Below are positions 10,406 to 21,503 of a stretch of 64,000 nt of DNA, piece by piece. The notes beneath the pieces are model-generated. The model saw only the letters and a list, made by a program, of their open reading frames with translations, made no database searches and was not told the DNA's origin. The stretch is from Mugil cephalus (lineage: Eukaryota; Chordata; Actinopteri; Mugiliformes; Mugilidae), in assembly GCF_022458985.1 (NCBI RefSeq), contig NC_061776.1, forward strand, positions 2,641,075 through 2,705,074, read 5' to 3'. The stretch's first letter is position 1. Every line of letters starts with the position of its first letter. The position numbers and the translations under genes are program-made.

Positions 10406-10837
10406 GGTACCCACAGGTGCAGTAGTAGGAGGCTGAATGCTCGTCTTTAACTTTCTCTATCTTCAGCTCACAAATGTTCTGATTATATGCAGCTGAAAAA
10501 TCATCCTTCTGAGGATGATTGAAACCTGATTCTATCTTGCCCCCTTTAGTAATATAAAAAATCAGTTTGAATGTTTCTGTTTCTCTTTCTATCTTCTGGT
10601 ACCAGTATACACTATTACTACATGGGTCAGATCCACATCTGATGGTGGCTGCTTGTCCAACTCTTTTGGTCAATGTTAACTGGTCCTGGGTCAGATCTGC
10701 TGCCATGGCAACCAGGGCTGTAGAGACACAGACAGATAGATGAAGGTTAGTGAGACAGTGTTTGTTAAAGGTGGAGTTTGTTGGAAACACTCACCTGAAC
10801 ACAGACAGCACAGAGCAGCAGCTGGGAGGAAAAGCAT
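10406..10837 (-). CDS. TRGV: TRG variable segment V1 (cassette A)
   Basis: Leader exon 10837-10795 (MLFLPAAALCCLCS) with a GTGAGT donor, intron of 77 nt, and V exon 10717-10406 after CTACAG. The mature domain starts near ADLTQDQLTL. It shows Cys23 (TIRC), Trp41 (VYWYQ), FR3 and Cys104 in SASYYC, and is open to the RSS. Two extra cysteines are present: one in CDR1 (CGSDPC) and one two residues after Cys104 (YYCTC). A third oddity is QNICELKI, where the other V segments have Trp in place of this Cys. It would supply the antigen-binding part of a gamma chain after joining to a J. The nearest J in the same orientation is at 4.66 kb. Confidence 0.85.
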
Positions 10838-11530
10838 TTTGTGTGGTGGTGTATCCTCTGGTGAACCTGGGGAGAAGTGGAGCTCTGATGCAGCTGAGGC
10901 CCAACAAGGACGAGCTGTGACATGAGACGAGGCCACGTGGTTTCTAGCAGGTCCTCAAAGCTCCCATCAGCCCCTGCAGCCCACAGATGAGACGGCTGCT
11001 GATGATTGACAGCTCAGATCAAGCTGCTGTGTCCTTTTATGGTCTTGATTTGAATCTGACAGCAGATGAAAAACATCTGGGTCACATGATGCAGAAAGAC
11101 TAAAAAACATTCATGTTCCCACAAACACATTCAGGTTGGTGGTGAATTTAGTAACACAGACTGTTCTCTGTTGTTGAAGAGCATTTTAAGAGATGAAGCC
11201 ATTAAAAATCCTCCGGACATAATATCTCTCAGGACATACAGGAGGAATTTGACAAGTGAAAGCAGAAGATTAAATGTTTGACTTCAATTCCTAAAAGTAG
11301 AATCAAAGCTCAGTGACTCTGAGAGATTCTGGTCAGTTAGAAGAGATTTCCTGCTCTGACATGTTTGATAAATACAGACCTGATCAGCTCTGATCATTTT
11401 GTTGCTGCCTGAGGCTGAAATGAAGAAGCAAAGAGAAGCAGCGTCACCCTGTGGTGAGTCACTGAAGGTGCAGATGATAATACTTGTGGACTTTTATTAC
11501 TGTGGTAAAGTCTTCAGACAATGTATTAAT
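10838..11530 (-). promoter_or_regulatory. V1 upstream region shared with the other V genes
   Basis: The 5' flank is almost the same as upstream of V3, V4, V5 and V6. It holds a CACGTG E-box about 100 bases before the start codon and a GGTCACATGATGC block further out. A promoter role is inferred from position and conservation; recent duplication alone could explain the identity. Confidence 0.45.
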
Positions 11531-12060
11531 TTAACCCTTGTGTGGTGTTCATATTTTTGTTACTTAGCCAGTGTTTGTGAGACTTTTAATTCATCACAAT
11601 CAAACAATTTTAAGTTAAAATACTCAAAATATTTTTACATTACATGTGGTAATAATGGTGGTAATAATTTCTCCTATGGACCTTCCCTCTGCTCCACTCT
11701 GGGTTCACTGCTATCCAGATGACAAAGGAGTTGTACCATGAGATCTTTTGCCCATATTCATCATTTGTGATGAGAAACCACGCTGACTAGTAATATATTT
11801 TTTTCCCTGCCCCCAATTTGCAGCTGGCATAGATTATCAACAAATAAAATTGGTTCCTGCTATAAAGAGGGTAAAATGAGCAGGAATGTGAGAGCAGGTG
11901 TCGGTGCTTGAATTTTGCAACAATGTTGCAAACTAATGTGAGACAGTGAAAACTCTCCCATACACACAGTCACATGAACGCAAACACACACAACAGATGC
12001 ACAGACTAAAGGTAGACTGGTCCTACAGTACTCCCATGTCCAGACTGTTATCAGCCCCAG
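11531..12060. other. Head-to-head spacer; possible piggyBac-like end at its left
   Basis: TTAACCCTTGTGTGGTG near 11532 resembles the end of piggyBac-like elements, which insert at TTAA. A matching opposite end was not found, so the assignment is weak. No coding sequence is recognised. Confidence 0.3.
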
Positions 12061-12062
12061 GT

Positions 12063-12410
12063 CCAAATCAAATCAACTTTATTTATACAGCACTTTTAAT
12101 ACAAACAAATGAAACCCAACGTGCTTCACACAAATAAGGACATTACAAGAAACTAAATCAAGACCCCACCCCCACCCTTCTTTTATACACATACAGACAC
12201 ATATAAGTACACTCACACATCCATGTGCACGCACACACACTACATTTACACTTACACTAAAGGTTGTTAAAGTGACATGGCAGGACACTGATTCTTCAGG
12301 CAAGGAGGACCTTTTTTTGAGGGTCAGTTCATGCAGAGGGGGGTCCCAGCCCCTTGACGCTGCCGCAAAGACCACCCCGACCCAGGCAGACAGATGGACT
12401 CCACAGTCCA
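12063..12410. repeat. Interspersed repeat with LINE-tail-like start (copy 1)
   Basis: Starts CAAATCAAATCAACTTTATTTATACAGCAC, resembling the reversed 3' tail of L2-like LINEs, then continues into GGGTCCCAGCCCCTTGACGC. Related copies lie at 19047-19440 and 44340-44640. Family not named. Confidence 0.5.
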
Positions 12411-13400
12411 GTTTTCACGAGGATTATGAATGCTCATTCTCCACAAGATGTAAGCCAAAGCCAATGAATCTGAGTTTAAAGGACAATTATTCATGTAATT
12501 TTCCCTTTGATACAAAATGAAAACCGGTTGGAGGATTAATAATTTAACTCATCCTGTCATCGACAGTTTCTTCATGTTGAGGTGACATTTGACAGGACGA
12601 CATTTCAACATTTACTACCCTTCACTGGTCACAGGGCAACACTTAGCATTCATCGAGTTGGAGCTGACAGAATAAAAAACAAACCTCCAGTAGGAACTTT
12701 ACAAATAAAGAGTAACCAAAGAGAGAAGTACAGGATAAAAATAATTCAACGGGGTAAATTCTATGGAAGTGAACTGCTGCCAGAAACAGTAAAACAAATC
12801 GAATTGAATCAAATCTTGTTCTTGTCGTAAATTAAAATCTAAATTTGAATAACTGGGGAACAAAAAGCCAGGTGTGTTCAGTGTTCATCTTTTTGTGTCT
12901 AGCTTCAATATCTTAAATCCACAGTCCTAATTATACGGTCTGTTACATCTTTTGGTTTCTTGTGTGAGCCTGGCGGTACAGAGGGGTTCAGAGGAGCTGT
13001 CCGGTGCTGAAATGAGGGACTGTGGTTTGTCAGTAGTAATCTCTCAGGTTGCTTGGGTCATCTTTCTGAAGTTCAGTGTTATAATCTGGTTAATTGAGTT
13101 AACTGAGTCTAATACATCTTTGTTATCTGTTACTCCTGCCAAGAAACATCCCCTCTGCTGCCCTCTGCTGGTTCAAACAGCACACTGCTTCCCTCAAAAA
13201 AAACAGGACTGTCAAGGTTCAGTACGGTGTTTGGAGATGGAGCACTTGGAGTAGATGATGGTGCTGACAGGAATAAGACACTTTATAGTTTTGGTAGAAA
13301 ATGTTGGTGGCCTGTACATATGAAACACTGCACTGTAAAAAAAATATATCTATCAGTGACATAGTTCTGTTCATCTCTAGATGATATGATGTGTCTCTGG
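12411..13400. other. Head-to-head spacer between V1 and V2
   Basis: No gene recognised. Around 12970-13020 is a short stretch (AGAGGGGTTCAGAGGAGCTGTCC) that also occurs at 17130-17200 and 43820-43910, next to the Gypsy integrase remnants. Confidence 0.4.
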
Positions 13401-13401
13401 T

Positions 13402-13900
13402 TCATGGTCCATGCTCCCAAGCATAAACCAGTTTGTTTGTTTGGTCTTGGTTGATCTCTTTTGATTTTCCTTGCTGAACTGCTGAAAACTTCTGTGCAAG
13501 CTCATTTGGAGTCTGTCTGATGAGAGTCAATGTCACTACAGGGGTGGTAAAAAACTTTCCACTGGTTAAATCAGTCCCCATGAGAAAGTCAATCCCCTTA
13601 TTGGGGAAACTGGGATGAACCCCCACAGACACTTTACTTGACACCAAATCTGATTCCCCAGAGACTTAATGCAACATCACAAATGTCCCCCTAAAAAGAA
13701 AGGTCTTCACAGAGATTAATGGTCCTTTCCAGACAAAGAGACAACACAATCAATAACAAATGGAGTCAGATCTTTGGATGCCACAGGTTTATTTACCAAA
13801 GCCACTGGTTTTCCATGGGACTTTTTCAGTAACAGGACAACCTGCTTTAATGTGGCCCCTTTTCCTTAAAATACCAACAGATAAAATATTCCATTCCCTT
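13402..13900 (-). pseudogene. Retrotransposon protease-region remnant
   Basis: The minus-strand frame at 13647-13402 (GVHPSFPNKGIDFLMGTDL, then GKFFTTPVV) resembles the C-terminal part of the aspartic protease of Ty3/Gypsy elements, where a 'GxDLLLGxD' phrase is common. Upstream on the minus strand the frame is broken. No LTRs were found nearby. It may be another piece of the Gypsy family that also left remnants at 6-9, 17 and 44 kb. Confidence 0.5.
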
Positions 13901-14371
13901 CACAGTCTGAACCTCTAGCTCAGAAGACCATGAACTCCTCCAGAACAGCTTCATAACACCCTTGACTTACTGAAAGGACGATCCACAGAATACAGACTTC
14001 AGGAAGAAAATAGTCATCAACCAAAACTGCCCCGTTAGAAATATCATTGACTTTCTGTTCATTGGTAGACAGCAAACAGACTCATCTGACACAAGCAAAG
14101 AGAGCCAGGGCCAAGGGTCTTCGGTCTATTTATCTTTCTCACTGAAACACCAGAAAAAGAAAAATGGGTCAGTTCTCACATAACAACATGTTATATCACT
14201 TTAAAACATAAAAATCACATTAAAATATGATAACTAATTTTCAGTGACCCCTGTTTCTTATTTGTTGTTGTGGCAGTGATGCACTGAAATGTCCCTGTTA
14301 TATTCCATTCATGATATACTTCTCTGTGCAGTTACTTTTTATTTTTAAAGTACATACTGACAGTACATTTC

Positions 14372-14607
14372 ATGCTATCACCTCCAACCACTGATTGTAT
14401 TCGGATTCAAATCAAGAGCAGCTTGATCCGAGCTGTCAATAATCAGCAGCCGTCTCATCTGTGGGCTGCAGGGGCTGATGGGAGCTTTGAGGACCTGCTA
14501 GAAACCACGTGGCCTCGTCTCATGTCACAGCTCGTCCTTGTTGGGCCTCAGCTGCATCAGAGCTCCACTTCTCCCCAGGTTCACCAGAGGATACACCACC
14601 ACACAAA
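14372..14607 (+). promoter_or_regulatory. V2 upstream region, truncated relative to the other V genes
   Basis: Only about 210 bases upstream of V2 match the common V flank (from about 14400). Beyond that the sequence resembles 20045-20095 and 44795-44850, a region that lies further upstream of V3 and V5, so part of the usual flank has been deleted. The CACGTG E-box is kept about 100 bases before the start. Confidence 0.45.
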
Positions 14608-15047
14608 ATGCTTTTCCTCCCAGCTGCTGCTCTGTGCTGTCTGTGTTCAGGTGAGTGTTTCCAACAAACTCCACCTTTAACAAACACTGTCTCACTAACC
14701 TTCATCTATCTGTCTGTGTCTCTACAGCCCTGGTTGCCATGGCAGCAGATCTGACCCAGGACCAGTTAACATTGACCAAAAGAGCTGGTCGAACAGTCTC
14801 CTTCAGATGTGGACAAACTGACCAGTGCAGTACTGATTATGTATTATGGTACCAGAAGAAAGAAACAGAAATATTCAGTGTGATACTTGATATTAATAAA
14901 AACGACGGTAGGATAGATTCAAGCTACGATCATCCTCAGAGAGATGATTTCTCAGCTGCGAATAAACAGAACAGCTGGGAGTTGGAGATAAAGAAAGTTA
15001 AAGTCGATCATTCAGCCTCCTACTACTGCTCCTGTTGGTATGATACC
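14608..15047 (+). CDS. TRGV: TRG variable segment V2 (cassette B)
   Basis: Leader exon 14608-14650, GTGAGT donor, V exon 14728-15047 after CTACAG. The mature domain begins ADLTQDQLTL and keeps Cys23 (SFRC), Trp41 (LWYQ), FR3 (RDDFSAANKQ, SWELEIKKV) and Cys104 (SASYYC). Extra cysteines: CDR1 (CGQTDQC) and CDR3 (YYCSC). The frame is open up to the heptamer. Its consensus RSS and intact frame suggest a usable gene. Orientation matches the cassette B J at 24.9 kb. Confidence 0.88.
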
Positions 15048-15085
15048 CACAGTGACAAATGATGTGAGCAGCCTGAACAAAAACC
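15048..15085 (+). other. 23-type RSS of V2
   Basis: Heptamer CACAGTG (15048-15054), 22-base spacer, nonamer ACAAAAACC (15077-15085), all consensus. Confidence 0.92.
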
Positions 15086-16563
15086 AACAGAGGAACAGAT
15101 GTCAAACAGTGTTTGTGACAGGAAGAGAGCAGTAAACCAGAGCCCAGGTTCACATATTTCACCTCCATCTCAGACAGAGTCACAAACTACTGAGCTGAGG
15201 GAGATTCTTCTTTCCTGTTCTCACTATTTATTTGACATCAGATTTATTGATGTTGTTAGCAGATATTTCAGACAGAAAAAAAAAATACAAAAAACTGAAC
15301 AAACACCAAAAACACAAAGTCAATCAAAACATAAAAATTCAACAAAAGACAAAGAAAACACAAAGATATTTTAAAAAGTCAAAGTCCAGTAGGATTTAGT
15401 TCATGATAAAGAATGATTTCAGTCAAATGTTCCAGATTAAGATGAAGCTCCATATCGATCGGCCATAACATCATGACCACCTTCCTAGTATTGTGTATGT
15501 TTACACTCCTTTCATTCATCCTTCTTTTGCTCCAGACACAGGCCCTGAAAGAGAATTTTCCATCATGCATCATATTTATTTTGTAGCCATCAGCATCACA
15601 TTAATCTTCATCAAATACAATCATCACATACTCAGTAAATCACTTTCACTCTCATCTTCTATCATCTTTCTCAAACTCTCTGTATGTCCTGAGGATGTCT
15701 TCTTACTGTCCACAGAGTCTCTCTGATCCAGATCTGTCCTCAGCCTCGTTCACCATCAGTCCTCTGCTGTCTTCTGTCCACCCTGGTTATTCTAGACTCT
15801 TGGACAGTCTCTAACTCAATGCTGATTACTGACACAAACTAAACAACCAGCTCTTCCTCCTCTTTCTCATCCTCTCCTTCCACACCCAGTCCAGAGGTCC
15901 CTGCTGTGTTTGTCCTTCATAGACTGCAGATGGTTGAACCTGCAATTGTAGAAATACTCTCACAACTCCCAAAAACCAAAGACCCAGAAATAAAGCTTCA
16001 TTCAATAGTTCATGTTCCTCTTTGTAGCATCCATGCTAACTAAATCACAACATGTCATCACACAGTCAAGAGGACTGGTGGAAGATAAATCATAAATCAT
16101 TTGATTTTGAATAAAGTCTAAATAATGTTCCTGAACATGAATTAAATCTCTTAACTTAATAAGTGTAGTATTCTTGCCTTTTTGCAGAAAAACACCTGTT
16201 TAGGACAAACCCAAAGTAAACTGAATGATGTTCATGAATAGTTTGGAGCTCATTCATGGTCTTGGTCTCTTCTGAAAGATAAACTCTGAAATTTATATCA
16301 GAAAAGTCAGAATCACTCTAAGTGGTTTTGTTGTTGAAGAATCAAAGTTGGCACACAGTTAAAAATAAGAAGTTGTTGGGTTCGCCTGATTTTTTTTTTT
16401 TTATTATTATTTATTTTTTGCTTTCTGATGCCTTCAGAGGAAACTGAGGACAGATCTCATCTGGATAACACAAAATTATCAGGACAATTATCAGGATTTC
16501 TTTTACTCTTTTTTTGTAGTGTATATCCAGGTGTTTCCAAACTGTACCATTTAGACACATTTC
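15086..16563. other. V2 3' flank, duplicated non-coding sequence
   Basis: Collinear and near-identical with 52666-54138 downstream of V6 up to the point where the run of N begins. It includes a Tc1-like 3' end (about 15453-15500). No gene recognised; frames in this part such as 15493-15726 recur by duplication and have no domain. Confidence 0.65.
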
Positions 16564-17063
16564 NNNNNNNNNNNNNNNNNNNNNNNNNNNNNNNNNNNNN
16601 NNNNNNNNNNNNNNNNNNNNNNNNNNNNNNNNNNNNNNNNNNNNNNNNNNNNNNNNNNNNNNNNNNNNNNNNNNNNNNNNNNNNNNNNNNNNNNNNNNNN
16701 NNNNNNNNNNNNNNNNNNNNNNNNNNNNNNNNNNNNNNNNNNNNNNNNNNNNNNNNNNNNNNNNNNNNNNNNNNNNNNNNNNNNNNNNNNNNNNNNNNNN
16801 NNNNNNNNNNNNNNNNNNNNNNNNNNNNNNNNNNNNNNNNNNNNNNNNNNNNNNNNNNNNNNNNNNNNNNNNNNNNNNNNNNNNNNNNNNNNNNNNNNNN
16901 NNNNNNNNNNNNNNNNNNNNNNNNNNNNNNNNNNNNNNNNNNNNNNNNNNNNNNNNNNNNNNNNNNNNNNNNNNNNNNNNNNNNNNNNNNNNNNNNNNNN
17001 NNNNNNNNNNNNNNNNNNNNNNNNNNNNNNNNNNNNNNNNNNNNNNNNNNNNNNNNNNNNNNN
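16564..17063. other. Assembly gap, 500 N
   Basis: Exactly 500 undetermined bases. The left edge is homologous to 54138, and the corresponding cassette D sequence continues without break, so part of the hidden sequence may resemble 54139 onward. Open frames spanning the N run are artefacts. Confidence 0.99.
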
Positions 17064-17760
17064 GCATGAAATGTGCTATATAAATAAAGTTTGATTTGAT
17101 TTGATTCTCCCTGTGAGAGCTTGGCAGGAGAGAAGGGTTCAGAGGAACTGTCCAGTGCTGAAGTCAGAGCTTGGCAGTAGAGGGTTTTCAGGGGAGCTGT
17201 CCAGTGCTGAAGTTCCCTCTCTCTGTGAGAGCTTGGACATAGAGAGGGTTTCAATGACAAAACAAGAAGGACTGCACCGATGACACCTGTCCCCCTTGCC
17301 TTTACATTGGCACAAGCTTGGTGTTGACATTGTTAGCCAAAAGGGGAATGTCGTAACTGAGAGCACCATAACATTAACAGATAATGGTCCGGCCCACAGT
17401 TTACTTCCTCAGAACTGTCCTTTTTCCTGGAAGAGCAATATATACAACGCATCAAGACCATGATCTACCATCCATAAGGAAAGTAGAGAGGCTGAATAGT
17501 GTGGTATCCTCACTGCTCAGAGAGAGAAATCTCCATGTCAAGCTCATATCACTGAGTTCCTGCAAGTCTATAGAGCTTCACCACATGCAACCATGGCGAT
17601 ATCACCCTTCCAGCTCACGTATGGCAGAAAGATGGGAACCAAACTCTGCTTGAGACCATGAATTGAGAGGCAGAGTCAATAAGAAACAGGTACACATGAA
17701 AACATGCAGCGACGCAAAGACACATGTAAAGACTCCTAAGCTACACCCAGGAAGGCTTAT
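17064..17760 (+). pseudogene. Gypsy integrase remnant (copy 1)
   Basis: Begins with an L2-like tail (GCTATATAAATAAAGTTTGATTTGATTTG). From about 17290 the plus strand encodes broken integrase sequence: a VDIVSQKGN-like start, TDNGPAHS with the catalytic Asp, a GKVERLNSVVSSLLRE phrase corresponding to the core end, and YGRKMG. Stops and frame changes are present. A second copy lies at 43800-44290, so this was carried in a duplicated block. Confidence 0.6.
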
Positions 17761-19046
17761 AAACTCCGTCAAGAAAGGCACACAAACATAAAAACACAAC
17801 AGAGCTGGTAGAAGAACCACCTGAGGGATAGCGCCATCTTATCTGCACCATAAGAAACGCACACATTATGTACGACATTAAAAAAGCTGAACTATTATCC
17901 ATCTGGTTGTTGTTTGAAATGCCGGCCTGACACATGAACGACTCTTGTTTATTATATGATCCTGTTTATTCTCCGTTACATGTAAACTGGGACAAGGGCC
18001 ACAATCAGAAAGTCGATTATTGAGCAAAGCTCAATTAAGCCGTGCATGTAAACGTACTGAGCGCTCACCACCAAGTGTAACCATAGTGTTATGACTGTGG
18101 TCATTTTACAGGGCTGTCATGTGTGCTGCATGTGTGCTGTGTTTTTTCTTTATCTCTAATCCATATCTAATAATAGGACTGTGCCAGAATTGATTGGGAG
18201 AACGGGCCACACCTAACTTGTGATTGGTTGCAACTGGATGCTCACCCGCCTCATGAGGAACCAAGATGGCAGCCGTCTGGGGGCAGCAGGCTCCATCCTT
18301 TTCATCCTCCTCATCTCCCAACAGACCACAACATTGTACCAAAGCTTGATGGGATTGTTTCAGTTACCTTTGAATAGTAGAGGTGGACTTCCATTTTGTT
18401 TTGATCGTTTTTTCCTGTGTATTCTAGTTAGGAAGGTAAACCTTTGTTGTTTTGTTTTTGGATGTTATTTTCTTTATTTCACAGATAGAGTTGTTTCATT
18501 TGTTATTTTGGCCTTGGTCCACCCTGAAGCCCTTAGTTCTTTTGTTAGGAGATTATTGGTGTGGAGAAGATGGTCACTTTCATGTTGTGCTATAGGCACC
18601 TCTAGACTGGGCCATAACAATAGATTTATTCAACTAACATATACTAGATGTTTTTTGAACTGAAGACTAAATGTATTCACTCTAACACAATATTTAAATC
18701 ATTGTGGTTATTGAAAGATTTTTTTCTATACATTAGTGTCATTGTCTTCTCTATACAGTCGACGGTTTAAAGTCTGCACCAGAATAACGAACATATCAAC
18801 AAGGAACCAAAGATTTACTCCCTGTTTCATCCAGACCTTCACAGTGGGACACCAGGTGGAAGTAGTGATGGAGATACCGAAGCTTTCTGAAACACTGAAT
18901 CAACCTGAAGCAATTGTGTTAAAATGCTTCAGTGTTTCGAAGCATTTGATAAAACTAAATATAGCGACATCTGCTGGATCAAAGTATACATAGCATACTA
19001 TGTAAGCACAAAGAGTCGTAAAACAGTGAGGAACTGTTTCAAACTT
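17761..19046. other. Spacer, nothing firmly recognised
   Basis: No coding domain recognised. The open frame at 18220-18663 lacks a known motif and I do not call it. Sequence near 18860-18960 (GAAACACTGAATCA and TTCGAAGCATTTGA) hints at a hAT-type DNA element, but ends were not found. Confidence 0.4.
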
Positions 19047-19450
19047 TAAACTTTATTTATTTATTTATATAGCACTTTTCATACTGAAAAGGATCCCAAA
19101 GTGCTTTACATAAGTAGGGGCGTCCACCCCTAGGGGTCCCAGCCCCTTAACCATAGGGACGTTGCGGTAAGAATCACCCTGACCCGAGCAGAGAGGCCCC
19201 CACACCAAGGTGCAGAGTGTCTAACCACCCAGGCTGAAGGGACCCAAGGGACGGTGCCCCCCTGGGCAGACAAGGACAAGGATGGCACCCCAGCTGCTCC
19301 ACAGTCGGGGGTGAATGGTTGTTTGTCTCTGTGTTAGCCCTGTGATAGGCTGGAGACCTGTCCAGGATGTACCCCGCCTCTCACCCAATGCCAGCTGGGA
19401 TAGACTCCAGCAACCCCCGTGACCCTAGTGAGGATTAAGGGGTAGTATGA
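19047..19450. repeat. Interspersed repeat (copy 2) joined to a SINE-like 3' part
   Basis: ACTTTATTTATTTATTTATATAGCAC and the block near GGGGTCCCAGCCCC match 12063-12410 and 44340-44640. From about 19320 the text (GCTGGAGACCTGTCCAGG, then CAGCTGGGATAGACTCCAGC) is the 3' half of a very common fish repeat, also at 46770-46890. Confidence 0.6.
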
Positions 19451-20600
19451 GATGAGATGAAGAGTGAAATGCTTTTGGAACTAGGGAGTGTTGGAACAAT
19501 GTTTGTATAAAATACTTGTTTCTCCATATGTGTGCTTAGTATGTATGTATGTAGGGATGTAAGTCAATATATGTATAATGTGTGAATGCCTATGTGCCAA
19601 TGTGGTGGGACTGGGGGTTGAAAATAATTAAGATGAACTCAACACATTTAACCCTTTAGATGTTTAGAATCAGGCAGGAAGAGAAATATGACTTTTAAAC
19701 ATATGAATTCATTTCAATGCTTTAAATATCATCAACGGTGAAATTGTTATATTCGATTATATATTATCTTATTTAATTTACAAAAGCATGCAAGTAATTC
19801 TATCTCATAGTAAAATATATAAACAGAGAAGAGCTGAACACCAGAAAAACAAAAACGGGTTCAGTTTTCACATCATAACGTGTTACATGATGTTACAACA
19901 TAAAAATCACATGTGTTTTAAATATGACTCATTTTCAGTGACACCTTTTCTTGTTTCTTGTTGTGGCAGTGATGCTCTGAAATGTCCTCGTTATGTTGTT
20001 TTTCATGATATACTTCTCTGTGCGGTTACTTTTTATCTTTAAAGTACTACTGACAGTACATTTCATGCTATCACCCTAACCACTGATTGTATATTTACAG
20101 TCTATGGTATAAGTCCAACACCTGTGTGTCTACTGTAGTAAATCCAAATTTAATCCTCAAACCAGTTTTAAACCACGTTTTTTTCTGCTGATTTCAGTCA
20201 TTAACTGCTGCCCTAAAAAACCTTCACATGGAATATAACCTTCTTCTCTCCATAGAACATGTATTACAGCAGACATATCTGCTGAATATCATGAAAGAAG
20301 AGATACAGTATGAAAAGAAGCAGGAATGAAATGATTTGAACCACTGTGAGTCATTTCTGTCTAGAAGCCTTTGTACTTCCAGTGACTCCCAAAGGTAGGC
20401 GCTGCTTCTCTTTCCTTCATTTCAGCCTCAGGCAGCAACAAAATGATCAGAGCTGATCAGGTCTGTATTTATAAATTGTCAGAGCAGGAAATCTCTTCGA
20501 ACTGACCAGAATCTCTCAGAGTCACTGAGCTTTGATTCTACTTTTTGGAGTTGAAGTCAAACATTTGATCTTCTGCTTTCACTTGTCAAGTTCCTCCTGT
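19451..20600. other. V3 far-upstream spacer, shared with V5
   Basis: From about 19860 it matches 44640-45540 upstream of V5, showing that V3 and V5 belong to the same duplicated block. No gene recognised. Confidence 0.5.
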
Positions 20601-21038
20601 ATGTCCTGAGAGATATGAAAGCTGCACATTGATGTTACATATTACACAGTAAACCTGCTCTGTGGGGAATTTTTAATGGTTTCATCTCTTTAAATGCTCT
20701 TCAACAACAGAGAACAGTCTGTGTTACTAAATTCACCACCAACCTGAATGTGTTTGTGGGAACATGAATGTTTTTTAGTCTTTCTGCATCATGTGACCCA
20801 GATGTTTTTCATCTGCTGTCAGATTCAAATCAAGACCATGAAAGGACACAGCAGCTTGATCTGAGCTGTCAATCATCAGCAGCGTCTCATCTGTGGGCTG
20901 CAGGGGCTGATGGGAGCTTTGAGGACTGCTAGAAACCACGTGGCCTCGTCTCATGTCACAGCTCGTCCTTGTTGGGCCTCAGCTGCATCAGAGCTCCACT
21001 TCTCCCCAGGTTCACCAGAGGATACACCACCACACAAA
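20601..21038 (+). promoter_or_regulatory. V3 upstream region
   Basis: Near-identical to the V5 flank (45550-45985), including the CACGTG E-box (20937-20942) about 100 bases before the start codon. Promoter function is inferred. Confidence 0.4.
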
Positions 21039-21465
21039 ATGCTTTTCCTCCCAGCTGCTGCTCTGTGCTGTCTGTGTTCAGGCGAGTGTTTCCAACAAAC
21101 TCCACCTTTAACAAACACTGTCTCACTAACCTTCATCTATATGTCTGTGTCTCTACAGCCCTGGTTGCCATGGCAGCAGATCTGACCAATGACCAGTTAA
21201 CATTGACCAGGAGAGTTGGTCAAACAGCCTCCATCAGATGTGGAACTGACCAGTGTAGTAGCTATGTATACTGGTACCAGAAGAAAAAAACAGAAACATT
21301 CAAACTGATTCTATATATTAGTAGTAGTGGTTACATAGATTCAGGTTTCAATCATCCTCAGATAAATGATTTCTCAGCTGTGTATAATCAGAATGTTTTT
21401 GAGTTGAAGTTAGAACAGTTAAAGTCGATCATTCAGCCTCCTACTACTGCTCCTGCTATGATACC
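21039..21465 (+). pseudogene. TRGV: TRG variable segment V3, broken (cassette B)
   Basis: Leader exon 21039-21081 as in the other V genes, but the donor is GCGAGT instead of GTGAGT. V exon 21159-21465. Cys23 (SIRC), the CDR1 cysteine (CGTDQC) and Trp41 (VYWYQ) are intact. Compared with V2, V5 and V6, one base is missing around 21412-21420 in FR3 (FELKLEQL where the others have WELEIKKVK), so the codons for SASYYC fall out of frame. The Cys104 region is still visible in another frame as YYCSC. The RSS is consensus, so it could rearrange but not give a normal chain. Confidence 0.8.
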
Positions 21466-21503
21466 CACAGTGAGAAATGATGTGAGCAGCCTGAACAAAA
21501 ACC
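21466..21503 (+). other. 23-type RSS of V3
   Basis: Heptamer CACAGTG (21466-21472), 22-base spacer, nonamer ACAAAAACC (21495-21503). Confidence 0.9.

Noticed and set aside
10691-10936. 81-codon frame over the V leader region repeated at every V gene
   Set aside because: It runs through the leader intron; the spliced leader of 14 codons plus the V exon explains the sequence. The opposite-strand 61-codon frame is its shadow.
16411-17260. Long open frames across 16.4-17.3 kb
   Set aside because: They consist mostly of undetermined bases.
18220-18663. 147-codon frame at 18.2-18.7 kb
   Set aside because: No motif, no splice context, no second copy; chance frame in a spacer.
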